A stretch of DNA of 41,810 nucleotides from Avidesulfovibrio sp964369685. Lineage in GTDB: Bacteria; Desulfobacterota; Desulfovibrionia; Desulfovibrionales; Desulfovibrionaceae. The stretch is taken from positions 1 through 41,810 of the forward strand of contig CAYJFB010000018.1 in NCBI GenBank assembly GCA_964369685.1, written 5' to 3'. The notes under the pieces were generated by a model that was given only the letters and a program-made list of their open reading frames with translations, was not told the DNA's origin and made no database searches. A program made the translations under genes and the position numbers. This document shows, one piece after another, positions 31,818 to 40,876 of the stretch (position 1 is the first letter of the stretch; the number at the start of each line of letters is the position of its first letter).

Positions 31818-33347
31818 ATGTTTTTTTTTCATTTCTTTTTATTTTTGTTGATAAATGGCCTTTTTATTTCTGGTGTTCCTGATGTCTCGGCGGCTTCAGA
31901 GAAGATGTACATCATGTTATATCCTGATAATGCTGATGTTGAAGAGGTTCGTGAACTCCATCTTGAGCAAGGAGAAGCCGTTTTTGTATTACCTAAAAGT
32001 GCCGAAGCTTCATCTTTGTATATTCACGCTATTGATCGTGAGATCCTTGATATGCAATTCAGAGAGGTTGATGCTGTTGCTCCGCCGCGACTGACCGTAT
32101 TGCGTCAAGAATTGGAAGCTCTGCAAAAGGATATAGAAGGTTTACAGTCGCGTTTATTCACTGTGGATGCACAGAAAACGTTTTGGCTCAAGCCGCCGTT
32201 ACAAAGTCGTACGGCTGCTGAACTTCTTGAGGTTGAACAGTTGGCGCAAACGCGCTTTCAAGAGCTTGAAGTCGAAAGCCTTGCTGTGCAAACCGCATTG
32301 AAAGCGAAACAAAAAGCCTATGCACAACTTGAAAAACGCTTACAACGACTTAATGCCGGTGGCAACGGTATAGACGAAACCACAACAGAAGTCCGTTTGC
32401 GTTTTGACGGCGAGCAAAGCGGGCGTGTCAATTGTGTATTGAGTTATCGTCTTGAATCGTGCGGTTGGACGGCACAGACACTCTTGAATGCTCAGCCAAA
32501 AAACAATCAAGTGACAATCACACAGCTGGCAACGATTCGGCAACAGACAGGTATTGATTGGAACAACGCCGTGTTGCAACTTTCCACAGCCCAGCCTTCA
32601 GCTGCGATAAAGCCCGCATACATGCCGAAATGGCGTATTGATACAGATGACAGCCGTATGCCTCAAGAAAGAAACATGATGTTGATGATGGACAGTCCTC
32701 CCCTTGCCAAAGCGGAGAGTGCAAGCAATCAAGTCGATTTTGTTTCGGGTGCGACATATGGTTTTTGGGAGCTCGGTCAACGGGAAGTATTGACAGGTGA
32801 TTCTCTTGTTGTGACATTGAGTACGCTTGATCTTGGAGCAGAATTTGTGCGTTTGATACGTCCTCAGGTCAGCGAGTCGGCCTATCTCATGGCAACGCTT
32901 GAGAGTGAAAAGCCATTGACAATGCCTGAACGTCCGGCGACGTTTTTGGTTGACAACGCGCGGGTGGGTTACGGCAACTTTTCATTTATGGGAACAAAAG
33001 ACACACTTTTTTTCGGGACAGATCCCGGCGTGAAGGCAACCATGCTTTTGAATGATCGTAAAAGCGGTTCGGAAGGGATACTCAGTAAAGAAGACAGTCT
33101 TGCTTGGGACTGGACGATTACAATTAAAAATACTCACGCAGAAGCCATAAAGGTGCAAGTCGAAGATTCGGCACCGCAACTTGGTGATGAACGCATTCAG
33201 TTGACAATGGATTCAACGCCGGTGCCGAATATTGTTGAAAAGAAAGTTATCTGGAGTCTTGACGTGCCTGCAGGCGATGAAAGTCGTATTCAATATGCTG
33301 TAAAAACAACCACGCCTGCAAAACTGAACGTTCGTTCTTCGCGTTAA
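31818..33347 (+). CDS. Exported DUF4139 domain protein
   Basis: A 509-residue protein with a very hydrophobic signal peptide (FFFHFFLFLLINGLFIS, cleavage probably near SAASEK), so it should be exported. Residues about 25-95 match an N-terminal DUF4140-like part, about 90-185 are a coiled coil (RQELEALQKDIEGLQSRL ... KQKAYAQLEKRLQRLN), and about 190-505 are DUF4139 (VRLRFDGEQSGRVNCVLSYRL, FVSGATYGFWELG, DWTITIKNTHAEAIKVQVEDSAPQ). Function of the family is not established. ATG 31818 follows AGAAGGAGAGTGC. It converges on the GGDEF gene, the two stop codons sharing the bases TTAA. Confidence 0.85.
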   Translation: MFFFHFFLFLLINGLFISGVPDVSAASEKMYIMLYPDNADVEEVRELHLEQGEAVFVLPKSAEASSLYIHAIDREILDMQFREVDAVAPPRLTVLRQELEALQKDIEGLQSRLFTVDAQKTFWLKPPLQSRTAAELLEVEQLAQTRFQELEVESLAVQTALKAKQKAYAQLEKRLQRLNAGGNGIDETTTEVRLRFDGEQSGRVNCVLSYRLESCGWTAQTLLNAQPKNNQVTITQLATIRQQTGIDWNNAVLQLSTAQPSAAIKPAYMPKWRIDTDDSRMPQERNMMLMMDSPPLAKAESASNQVDFVSGATYGFWELGQREVLTGDSLVVTLSTLDLGAEFVRLIRPQVSESAYLMATLESEKPLTMPERPATFLVDNARVGYGNFSFMGTKDTLFFGTDPGVKATMLLNDRKSGSEGILSKEDSLAWDWTITIKNTHAEAIKVQVEDSAPQLGDERIQLTMDSTPVPNIVEKKVIWSLDVPAGDESRIQYAVKTTTPAKLNVRSSR

Positions 33348-34858
33348 TTGTTTTTTTCTTTTTCGGGGGGAGTTTCCCCCCAAAATTGAACCTTGCAGGG
33401 GGTGGTGTCGGGTGTTTTTCTGTCTTTTTTATTGATGCTGAAGTAATCTTTCATTGTCATAAACTTGCCTTTATGACAGAAGCGCACCGTTCCTCTGCCT
33501 TCTTTTTTCACACAGTACATGGCGGTATCGGCCAAGTGGAAGATGTCTTTGACATTGTTTGCATCGAGTGGGTAATGTGCGGCACCGATACTACACCCAC
33601 AACTCATTTCGTGTCCGTTATAGGTGTGTACTGTACGGAAGATCTTTAATAGCTGTTGTATGGTGTCTTTAATGGCGTCATCATTGTCATTATCTTTTAA
33701 TAATACAACAAATTCATCGCCGCCCTGTCTGTATACTTTGAGATCGTTTGTACTCAGTTTTTTCAGATCGCCTGCAATGCATTTTAAGAGCACATCACCT
33801 GCTTCGTGTCCCATGGTGTCGTTGATGCGCTTGAATCCGTCGAGATCGCAAAAAAGCACATACCAGTGGCCGCTAAACTTTTTGGCATCGTGAATAAACA
33901 ATTCTATGTCATCGTGTAGGCTGCGTCTGTTTGCCAAGCCGGTCAGATAGTCATATTGGGCAAGGCTTTCAATGACCATTTGGTTTCTTTTGCTTTCTGT
34001 GATATCTACGCTTGCAACCAAGTGTGCGATTCTGCCGTCTGTCCATGGAAAAGAAGAGCTCAAAACCCGAAACCACGATTTATCAAAAGGTCGTTCGTAG
34101 TCCCATTGATAGGTTTTATTGAGGTTGCCGTGTTCGTCCAAGAGTTTTGGTTGCGGACAAAATTCACATTGGCCGTCTTTGTCGTTAAAAATGGCTTGCC
34201 AACATTTTTTGCCCATCATGTTTTCAATACCGCCATACGGGGCGGCCATGGATTTGTTTACATAAAGAATATCGTGCGTGTAATAATCATTAACATAGAT
34301 ATCTATACCCAAATGATTCAAGACATTACTGAGTGCGGCCTCGGTATTTTCAATGCCTTTTTGAAACATTTCAAGTTTGACTGTATTGGCAAGCGTATTG
34401 AGTAGCGAACACGCTTTATGAATGTCGATATTTTCTTGTCTGGCTTTTTTTCTGCGATCGCCGATGCCTACAAAGCCTGCCAGCTCATAGTGCTGATTCA
34501 AGATGGGGATAAATATCAAGATATTTAAATTGAAAATATCTGAAAGGCGTTCTTCAAACTCGCTTTTTTTTGTATCATTTCTACAGATGACTACTTTTTG
34601 AGAACACAATTCACTTAAAAATTCAAACCCCAACGCTTTTTTCATATCAACTTGTTCGGGGAGTGGGTGGTCGTTGATGATTTCAAAATATTCTTTTCGT
34701 AAAAATTCTCCGGTATAATTATATTCATAGATAAACGCGTGAGATATATCAAAAAAGCGACAGATATCTGCCAAAAAATTGAGTTTTGATATATCTTCAT
34801 TCATGATATTGAGTTTTTCGATCATATCTTGAAAAAATGTTTCTAAGTTATGACTCAT
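33344..34858 (-). CDS. GGDEF diguanylate cyclase with GAF-like and PAS sensor domains
   Basis: A 504-residue cytoplasmic signalling protein. Residues about 15-165 look like a GAF-type sensor, about 175-295 are a PAS domain with the cysteine segment CQAIFNDKDGQCEFCPQPKLLD, and about 300-465 are GGDEF (DYLTGLANRRSL, FCDLDGFKRINDTMGHEAGD, RQGGDEFVVLL). The intact GGDEF signature predicts c-di-GMP synthesis; no RxxD inhibitory site is evident (STND stands near that place). After the catalytic domain, about 40 extra residues run through the hairpin following the DUF4139 gene. ATG 34858 is chosen over an upstream TTG, but neither has a strong ribosome-binding site. Confidence 0.9.
   Translation of the reverse strand: MSHNLETFFQDMIEKLNIMNEDISKLNFLADICRFFDISHAFIYEYNYTGEFLRKEYFEIINDHPLPEQVDMKKALGFEFLSELCSQKVVICRNDTKKSEFEERLSDIFNLNILIFIPILNQHYELAGFVGIGDRRKKARQENIDIHKACSLLNTLANTVKLEMFQKGIENTEAALSNVLNHLGIDIYVNDYYTHDILYVNKSMAAPYGGIENMMGKKCWQAIFNDKDGQCEFCPQPKLLDEHGNLNKTYQWDYERPFDKSWFRVLSSSFPWTDGRIAHLVASVDITESKRNQMVIESLAQYDYLTGLANRRSLHDDIELFIHDAKKFSGHWYVLFCDLDGFKRINDTMGHEAGDVLLKCIAGDLKKLSTNDLKVYRQGGDEFVVLLKDNDNDDAIKDTIQQLLKIFRTVHTYNGHEMSCGCSIGAAHYPLDANNVKDIFHLADTAMYCVKKEGRGTVRFCHKGKFMTMKDYFSINKKDRKTPDTTPCKVQFWGETPPEKEKNN
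33350..33382 (+). repeat. T-run/G6-C6 hairpin after the DUF4139 gene
   Basis: Three bases after the stop come TTTTTTTC, TTTTTC, then GGGGGG AGTTT CCCCCC and AAAA. It has the same polarity (T-run before the G stem, A-run after) as the other elements of this window. On the other strand it encodes the last residues of the GGDEF protein. Confidence 0.65.
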
Positions 34859-35308
34859 CAGCGTATACAACCTTTTATTATTTTTTATTTAGAGCCTGTT
34901 CAACATAAACGTTTTTTCGGTTTTCTTTGCGTCAGATTTTACGATTTTTTCGGTCATGTCTTTCTGTATACATTCCCGCAAGTTCGCTTGTCTTTCTTGA
35001 TATAATCCAAAAAAATCATTTTACGTGAATTCGCTATAAACAGATATTGAGATATGTCTTGTGTAAGGTTACAAGACATATTTGTTCACTTATAAAAACA
35101 CAGTAAAAAGGTAGAGAAATTAAGAACAACATAATCCCTGTATTTTTTTACAGCGACATTTATATATACGGCCTACAATAATTTGAACTTTGAACACGAG
35201 CAGATACGGGAGGAAGAGAGTATCAACGTGTTTACATAGTATTAAAAAATAACAAGATGTTTTTAAAATCATTTTTTCGGTATGTCAATCTTTTTTAAGA
35301 AAGAAATA
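34859..35308. other. AT-rich gene-free stretch with a long hairpin
   Basis: No convincing coding frame on either strand. An 11-bp perfect inverted repeat, ATATGTCTTGT / ACAAGACATAT (35052-35062 and 35071-35081), can extend by two further pairs and has an eight-base loop. It lies in the 3' region of mgtE and upstream of the GGDEF gene. There is only a short T-run on the plus strand, so a classical terminator is doubtful. Confidence 0.5.
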
Positions 35309-36736
35309 TCAGAATAATAAACTTGTTGCCAAACTCAAAAAAATAAAAAACCCTGCACTGTCTGTGATTGCGGTAAGAAAGATGCTTGAAGCTTGTGCCG
35401 GATCGCGCCCCAATGCCCGAAAAATGAGCGGAACAGCGCCTCCAGTCAGCGCACCAAGCAACATGTCGCCAAGCAATGCTCCCCCCATCACACACGCCAA
35501 AAGCGTGTTGCCCGTAAAAAGAGCAACCCCTATTCCCGCAAGCAACGCCATGATACATCCTGTTGCCAAGCCGATTTTTCCTTCACGCAACACGGCACCC
35601 CACGCGCGTTTATGGTCAAAACGTTCGGTTGCCAGTTGTCGAATCATCACCGCGAGGGCTTGTTGTCCTGTATTGCCTGCTTGGTTGGCTACCATGGGCA
35701 TGATGACCGCAAGCGAAGCCATGGTGGCTATGGACTGTTCAAAAAGATAGACAACAAACGCCGATAGCGCCGACGTCAACATATTGATCATCAACCACGG
35801 CAAACGCATGCCGACAGACCGTTGCCACGGCGTGTCGATGGTTTCGTCGGGGCCTGCACCCACCATACCCAAAAGGTCTTCGCTGGCGGCGTCTTGAATG
35901 ACGTCTAAAATGTCGTCGTGCGTGATCACGCCAAGCAAGCGCCCTTCATAATCCACAACAGGCATGGCGGCAAAATTGTAGTGGCTCATGCGTCGTGCCG
36001 CCTCTTCACGATCAAGATCATAGCGTACGGCAATCACATCTTGTTCGCCGATGTCCTCACGCAGTGTGGTGCCGGGACGCGCCAACATGAGATCGCGCAA
36101 CGAAAGCACACCCAATAACATGTCGTTCTCCGCAACAACATACGCGTAGTAAGGAATTTCTTGCTTTTCCATTTCGCTGCGGATTTTGGCAATGGCCATA
36201 TCGGGGGTCATGTCTTCAGAAAGCAAGGTGATTTCTGTATTCATGAGTCCGCCTGCGGTGTTTGGATCAAAGGCCATGAGTGAACGCAGCTCTTCGGCGT
36301 CTTCATGATCAAGTTGACTCAACAGTTCGTCACGGTGGTCGGCTTCGAGCTCATCAAGCACGTCTGCGGCGTCGTCGGGAGACATTTCTGCAAGGATTTG
36401 TGCGGCTTCGTTGGGTTCAAGGCTTTCAAGCACGTCGCCGGCGTGTTCTTCGTCAAGTTCGGCCAAGGCTTCGGCCGCCTCGTCGACAGGCAAGCGTCGC
36501 AACAACGAAACCTGATCGTCAAGAGACATGTTCTCAAGATGTTCGGCCATGTCGGCGGGATGAAAAAAGTCAGTTTCTCCGCCTTCATCATGTGTGCCGA
36601 GGGTGTTTTTCTGTGCAGACGCAACAGAGAGGATCTGAGAATACCTTGTCATTTTGTGGCGAATCGGGTTATGTTCATCGCTTCTGGGGGAGTTTTCTTG
36701 TTTTTGTGATGATATTTTTTCAGGTTGACGATCCAT
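35309..36736 (-). CDS. mgtE: MgtE-family magnesium transporter
   Basis: A 475-residue inner-membrane Mg2+ channel/transporter. Residues about 55-180 are the acidic MgtE-N helical repeat domain (DDQVSLLRRLPVDEAAEALAELDEEHAGDVLESL), about 185-305 are two CBS domains (TEITLLSEDMTPDMAIAKI, VVDYEGRLLGVITHDDILDVI), and from about 335 there are five membrane segments ending ASSIFLTAITDSAGFFIFLSLATSLLF. The Asp in TAITDSAGF is the pore Mg2+ ligand. ATG 36736 follows TCGGAGGAAATTTC; the longer reading is rejected. Divergent from nadC across about 240 bases. No M-box riboswitch was recognised. Confidence 0.94.
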   Translation of the reverse strand: MDRQPEKISSQKQENSPRSDEHNPIRHKMTRYSQILSVASAQKNTLGTHDEGGETDFFHPADMAEHLENMSLDDQVSLLRRLPVDEAAEALAELDEEHAGDVLESLEPNEAAQILAEMSPDDAADVLDELEADHRDELLSQLDHEDAEELRSLMAFDPNTAGGLMNTEITLLSEDMTPDMAIAKIRSEMEKQEIPYYAYVVAENDMLLGVLSLRDLMLARPGTTLREDIGEQDVIAVRYDLDREEAARRMSHYNFAAMPVVDYEGRLLGVITHDDILDVIQDAASEDLLGMVGAGPDETIDTPWQRSVGMRLPWLMINMLTSALSAFVVYLFEQSIATMASLAVIMPMVANQAGNTGQQALAVMIRQLATERFDHKRAWGAVLREGKIGLATGCIMALLAGIGVALFTGNTLLACVMGGALLGDMLLGALTGGAVPLIFRALGRDPAQASSIFLTAITDSAGFFIFLSLATSLLF

Positions 36737-36974
36737 GAAATTTCCTCCGAGTCGCTTGACGAATGCTAAACTGAACACTAAGGTAACGCTTGCTTCGCTT
36801 GGCAGGAATGCATAATAATAGATGCCCGTCAAAACGGCAAAAAGTCTTTATCGTGTCAAGTGTTGTTGCGGTATACGATGTTTCTGTATTTTAAGCCAGT
36901 CTTAAACATGTGTTTTTTTCACTGCAAACAGTATGACCCTTTTGGGCAGTCCGCTTATAATCATGAGGAAGGCC

Positions 36975-37892
36975 ATGATTTTTACGACGTTTTCAGAGTT
37001 TTTTCAAGCTGAAGCCTATGACCATCTTGTCTCTTTGTTGCAGCTTTGTCTCGCAGAAGACGGCATTGATTTGACGTCTGAAGGCATTTTTCATGCCGAA
37101 GATCAGGCGCAGGCCAAGATCGTAGCCAAACAACAAACGTTGGTTGCCGGATTGCCGGTTTTGCCTCTTGTTATGGATATGTGTTTATCTGAACAAAGTG
37201 ACAAATCCTATACATGGCGAGCGTTGGTTGATGAGGGAACAGAAGTCCATTCAGACACTGTGGTGGCAGAATTTGTTGCCCCGACGCGGTGTTTGTTGCG
37301 TGCCGAGCGTGTGATGTTGAACATGTTGTGTCACCTCTCTGGTGTTGCAACCTTGACCAAGCAATATGTACAAGCGTTGGACGGCACGGGCGTTCGATTG
37401 CTTGATACACGAAAAACGTTGCCGGGTTCACGCTACCCCGATAAATACGCGGTGCTTGTCGGCGGTGGAACCAACCACCGCAAAAATCTTTCTGAAATGT
37501 TGATGTTGAAAGACAACCACATTGATGCGGCAGGTTCTATCTCCAAAGCTGTCGAAGCTGTAAGAAAACACTGCACGCCCTGCCCCCCCATCGAGGTGGA
37601 ATGCCGCAATATTGCCGAAGTGCATGAGGCGGTGGCTTGCAATGTCGAGCGTGTCATGCTTGACAATATGAATACGGCAACCATCACTCGAGCGTTGCCG
37701 CACATCCCCCCAACAATTGAATGCGAAATCAGTGGTGGGGTGACCCTACACGGCATTCGCAATTTGGCGACCGTTGTGCCTTTTGGCAAACGCCGTCCCG
37801 ATTTTATTTCTGTAGGACGCATCACTCATTCCGCACCCGCCGCAGACTTCAGTATGCGACTTGTGCCTTATGCTTCGGAAAAAAACGCATAG
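36975..37892 (+). CDS. nadC: Nicotinate-nucleotide pyrophosphorylase (carboxylating)
   Basis: Converts quinolinate and PRPP to nicotinate mononucleotide. Marks: DGIDLTSEGIF near the start, AERVMLNMLCHLSGVATLT, the active-site segment LDTRKTLPGSRYPDKYAVLVGGGTNHRKNL, and MLKDNHI. Length 305 is slightly longer than average. Of several ATGs, 36975 is chosen because TGAGGAAGGCC lies immediately upstream; 36933 and 36963 are alternatives. First gene of the NAD cluster, 82 bases before nadA. Confidence 0.95.
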   Translation: MIFTTFSEFFQAEAYDHLVSLLQLCLAEDGIDLTSEGIFHAEDQAQAKIVAKQQTLVAGLPVLPLVMDMCLSEQSDKSYTWRALVDEGTEVHSDTVVAEFVAPTRCLLRAERVMLNMLCHLSGVATLTKQYVQALDGTGVRLLDTRKTLPGSRYPDKYAVLVGGGTNHRKNLSEMLMLKDNHIDAAGSISKAVEAVRKHCTPCPPIEVECRNIAEVHEAVACNVERVMLDNMNTATITRALPHIPPTIECEISGGVTLHGIRNLATVVPFGKRRPDFISVGRITHSAPAADFSMRLVPYASEKNA

Positions 37893-37974
37893 GGAGTGAG
37901 CAAAACACAAAATCTTTTTCGCGTTTTCCATAAAAGGCACAAGGGTTTTGTTTTTTAAGTAAGGATTTTGATAC

Positions 37975-39039
37975 ATGAATATTTTGTCAGCCTCTTTGGC
38001 AGACCCTGCCGTACGCGAGCGTATTGTGTCTTTACGCAGCGCGCTTGGCAAGCGTGTCTTTTTGGTTGGGCATCACTATCAACACGAATCCGTGGTTGAA
38101 CATTGTGACGCGCGCGGCGATTCACTTGAATTGGCACGCATGGTCAGTACCATTGATGCGCAGTCGATCGTTTTTTGCGGTGTGTATTTTATGGGTGAAT
38201 CGGCGGCGATCTTGGCAAAGCCTGAACAATCCGTGATTTTGCCTGAAGACGACGCCGAATGTATGATGGCAGCCATGTCTCCCGGAACATGGGTTGAAAA
38301 CGTTTTGAAACGCCTTACTGCTTCGGGACGCAAACTCATTCCGCTTGCCTATGTGAACACAACCGTCGATGTCAAAGCGGTTGTGGGGCGTTATGGGGGG
38401 AGTGTGTGCACCTCTGCCAACGCCGAAAAAATGTTGCGTTGGGCGATGAACGAAGGTGACGGTGTGCTGTTTTTACCCGATAAAAACCTTGCTCGCAACG
38501 CCGCCGCGCAGGTCGGTATCGCTCAAGACGACATTCATATTTTGGATATTCGACAAAAAGGTCAGGCCGTTGATCTTGATACGGCCACAAAGGCTTCTTT
38601 GGTTGTCTGGCCCGGTCTTTGTGCGATTCACGCGCGTTTTTTCCCGCGTCATGTGGAAGCCGCACGCGCCAAACACCCCAACGCACTCATCGTTGCTCAC
38701 CCCGAATGCAGTCCTGCCGTGATCAATATGTCCGATATCTCCGGCTCGACAACAACCATCATTCAAGCCGTGCGTGAAGCCAAACCCGGCAGCGTTGTGT
38801 ATGTGGGCACAGAAATCAACTTGGTACAACGGCTTGCGCATGAAGCGGCTGAACGTGATGTGACGGTTATTCCTCTTTTGGAAAGCGCGTGCTCGCACAT
38901 GGCGCAAGTGACACCGCAAAAATTGCTCAATACCTTGGAACAAATAGAAAAAAATCAAGCCAAACCTGTGCAAGTCAACCCCGAAGACGTGCCTTATGCC
39001 CGTCTTGCCCTCGATCGCATGTTGCAAGCCTGCGCATAA
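37975..39039 (+). CDS. nadA: Quinolinate synthase
   Basis: Condenses iminoaspartate (from NadB) with dihydroxyacetone phosphate to quinolinate; an oxygen-sensitive [4Fe-4S] enzyme. The 354-residue protein has GHHYQHESV near the start, FCGVYFMGESAAIL, VCTSANAEKMLRWA, LFLPDKNLARN, HPECSPAVINMSD and the C-terminal ESACSHM, whose cysteines in the first, second and last positions are the expected cluster ligands. It is of normal length. Neighbours nadC and nadB confirm the pathway. Confidence 0.96.
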   Translation: MNILSASLADPAVRERIVSLRSALGKRVFLVGHHYQHESVVEHCDARGDSLELARMVSTIDAQSIVFCGVYFMGESAAILAKPEQSVILPEDDAECMMAAMSPGTWVENVLKRLTASGRKLIPLAYVNTTVDVKAVVGRYGGSVCTSANAEKMLRWAMNEGDGVLFLPDKNLARNAAAQVGIAQDDIHILDIRQKGQAVDLDTATKASLVVWPGLCAIHARFFPRHVEAARAKHPNALIVAHPECSPAVINMSDISGSTTTIIQAVREAKPGSVVYVGTEINLVQRLAHEAAERDVTVIPLLESACSHMAQVTPQKLLNTLEQIEKNQAKPVQVNPEDVPYARLALDRMLQACA

Positions 39040-39045
39040 CATTTT

Positions 39046-39099
39046 TTCTTTTTTCTTTTTTTCACAGGTTGATCGCTTGCAGAAAAAAAGAAAAAAGAA
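39046..39099. other. Pyrimidine/purine inverted repeat between nadA and nadB
   Basis: TTCTTTTTTCTTTTTTTC (39046-39063) and GAAAAAAAGAAAAAAGAA (39082-39099) are perfect reverse complements over 18 bases, with an 18-base loop. One arm is all pyrimidine, the other all purine. It starts seven bases after the nadA stop and ends shortly before the nadB start. Confidence 0.75.
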
Positions 39100-39117
39100 C
39101 GTGATATCGACATCATC

Positions 39118-40695
39118 ATGAAACAACATTATTCGCAAGTTTTGGTTATTGGAGCGGGTCTTGCCGGCGCTACGGCGGCACTTGTTTTGGCGGACGCAGG
39201 CCTTGAGGTGACGTTGTGTGTTTCCGGAAACGAGCTTGACGGCGGCAATTCAGCCTTGGCACAAGGCGGTATTGTCCATTGTGCCGATACCGCCGACGCC
39301 GCTTTGTTGAAAACCGACACGTTGATTGCAGGCCATGAACACAATTTTCTTGATGCTGTTGATTTTATTACACAACACGGTTCTGAAGTTCTGGAAAAAA
39401 TCTTGCTTGAGCGGGTGTATGTTCCGTTTGATCGCAAGGCCGACGGGCGTTTGCATTATACCCGTGAAGGTGGGCATTCAAGCAACCGTATTTTGCATTG
39501 CGCGGATCATACGGGACGAGAAATCATGAAACATGTGCTCGCGGCAGTGGTTGCGGCACCCAATATCCGTGTGTTGACACGCCATACGGCGATTGACCTC
39601 ATCACCACACACCACCATCCAAGCGATATGACGTTTCGGTATCGTCTTGAAAATGAGTGTCTCGGTGCCTATATTTTTTCGGAAGAAAACAATCGTGTGG
39701 CGCCTTTTTTGGCGGATTGGACGGTTCTGGCCACGGGGGGTGTCGGTCAGGTCTATTTGCACACCACAAACAGAACCGCGGCCAACGGCTCGGGGATCGC
39801 CATGGCGAGCCGCGCAGGAGTGCAACTGGAAAACATGGAATATGTGCAGTTTCATCCGACGGCCTTGTATCATCCCAATTCCAATCGTTTTTTGATTACT
39901 GAAGCGTTGCGCGGCGAAGGCGGTGTTTTGGTTGATGCCGCAGGTCAAGCCTTTATGTCCAAGTATGCACCCGATCAACGGGATTTGGCACCGCGGGACA
40001 TTGTGGCGCGCGCGATCATGAACGAGATGTTGCATTCGGGAGCTGAGTGCATGTATTTGGATCTTGGGGCGGTTGCGCTTTCTATCCCAAAGCGTTTCCC
40101 GACGATTTACCGTCGTTGTTTGGAGTTGGGGATTGATATTGAAAAAAGCCCCATTCCGATTGTGCCTGTTGCGCATTATTTTTGCGGCGGCATTTTGACC
40201 AACACGCAAGGACGCAGTACCTTACAGCGACTGTATGCTGTCGGAGAATGTGCTTGTACGGGGGTTCACGGTGCCAATCGTTTGGCGAGCACGTCTTTGC
40301 TTGAGGCTTTGTTGTGGGGACACGCCGCCGCGCAAGACATCAAGACACGAAGTAAACAACAAGCAGGCCTCGCACAAGACTTGCGCGCCGCCATTCCACC
40401 GTGGAAAGCCTCCGCAGGCGAACATAACGACGACCCTGCCCTCATTGCACAAGATTGGGCTGCCATTCGCACCACCATGTGGAATTATGTCGGCATCACA
40501 CGCAGCCAAAAGCGTTTGAAGCGCGCCTTTGACGATTTGCGTGCGTTGTCACGTCGATTGCATGATTTTTATAATTTGACGCCTGTGAGTAAGCCGTTGA
40601 TTGATTTGTTTCATGGTTGTCAGACGGCGTATGTCATCACTCAGGCGGCCTTGCGCAATACCAAGAGCCTTGGTTGTCATTTTCGCAACGACTGA
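39118..40695 (+). CDS. nadB: L-aspartate oxidase
   Basis: FAD enzyme that oxidises L-aspartate to iminoaspartate for NadA. Marks: VLVIGAGLAGATAALVLADAG at the N-terminus (FAD-binding), GGNSALAQGGI, HSSNRILHCADHTGREI, the FAD/fumarate-reductase-type segment QFHPTALY, RGEGGVLVD, and VGECACTGVHGANRLASTSLLEALLWG. Length 525 is normal. ATG 39118 has only the A/G-rich AAAAAAGAACG upstream. In anaerobes fumarate rather than oxygen is the likely electron acceptor (inference). Confidence 0.96.
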   Translation: MKQHYSQVLVIGAGLAGATAALVLADAGLEVTLCVSGNELDGGNSALAQGGIVHCADTADAALLKTDTLIAGHEHNFLDAVDFITQHGSEVLEKILLERVYVPFDRKADGRLHYTREGGHSSNRILHCADHTGREIMKHVLAAVVAAPNIRVLTRHTAIDLITTHHHPSDMTFRYRLENECLGAYIFSEENNRVAPFLADWTVLATGGVGQVYLHTTNRTAANGSGIAMASRAGVQLENMEYVQFHPTALYHPNSNRFLITEALRGEGGVLVDAAGQAFMSKYAPDQRDLAPRDIVARAIMNEMLHSGAECMYLDLGAVALSIPKRFPTIYRRCLELGIDIEKSPIPIVPVAHYFCGGILTNTQGRSTLQRLYAVGECACTGVHGANRLASTSLLEALLWGHAAAQDIKTRSKQQAGLAQDLRAAIPPWKASAGEHNDDPALIAQDWAAIRTTMWNYVGITRSQKRLKRAFDDLRALSRRLHDFYNLTPVSKPLIDLFHGCQTAYVITQAALRNTKSLGCHFRND

Positions 40696-40876
40696 GTGCT
40701 GTGTGTGAGCAAAAGCATATGTTCCCCTTCAAAGATGAAGCATTCACTCTGACAGACAAAAAATTTACAGAAGCCCATGGTTTATCATTGCAAAACGTGT
40801 CTGCGCCATGGTGCTTCTTGGCGCTGAGGTTTGCAGAAAACCTCTGGTTTATGATTTCAAAAAGACAAGGATTGTT

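Noticed and set aside
40696..40876. A small gene between nadB and trmI
   Set aside because: Frames here have no ribosome-binding site and overlap nadB or trmI; only a small hairpin around GCGCCATGG was seen.
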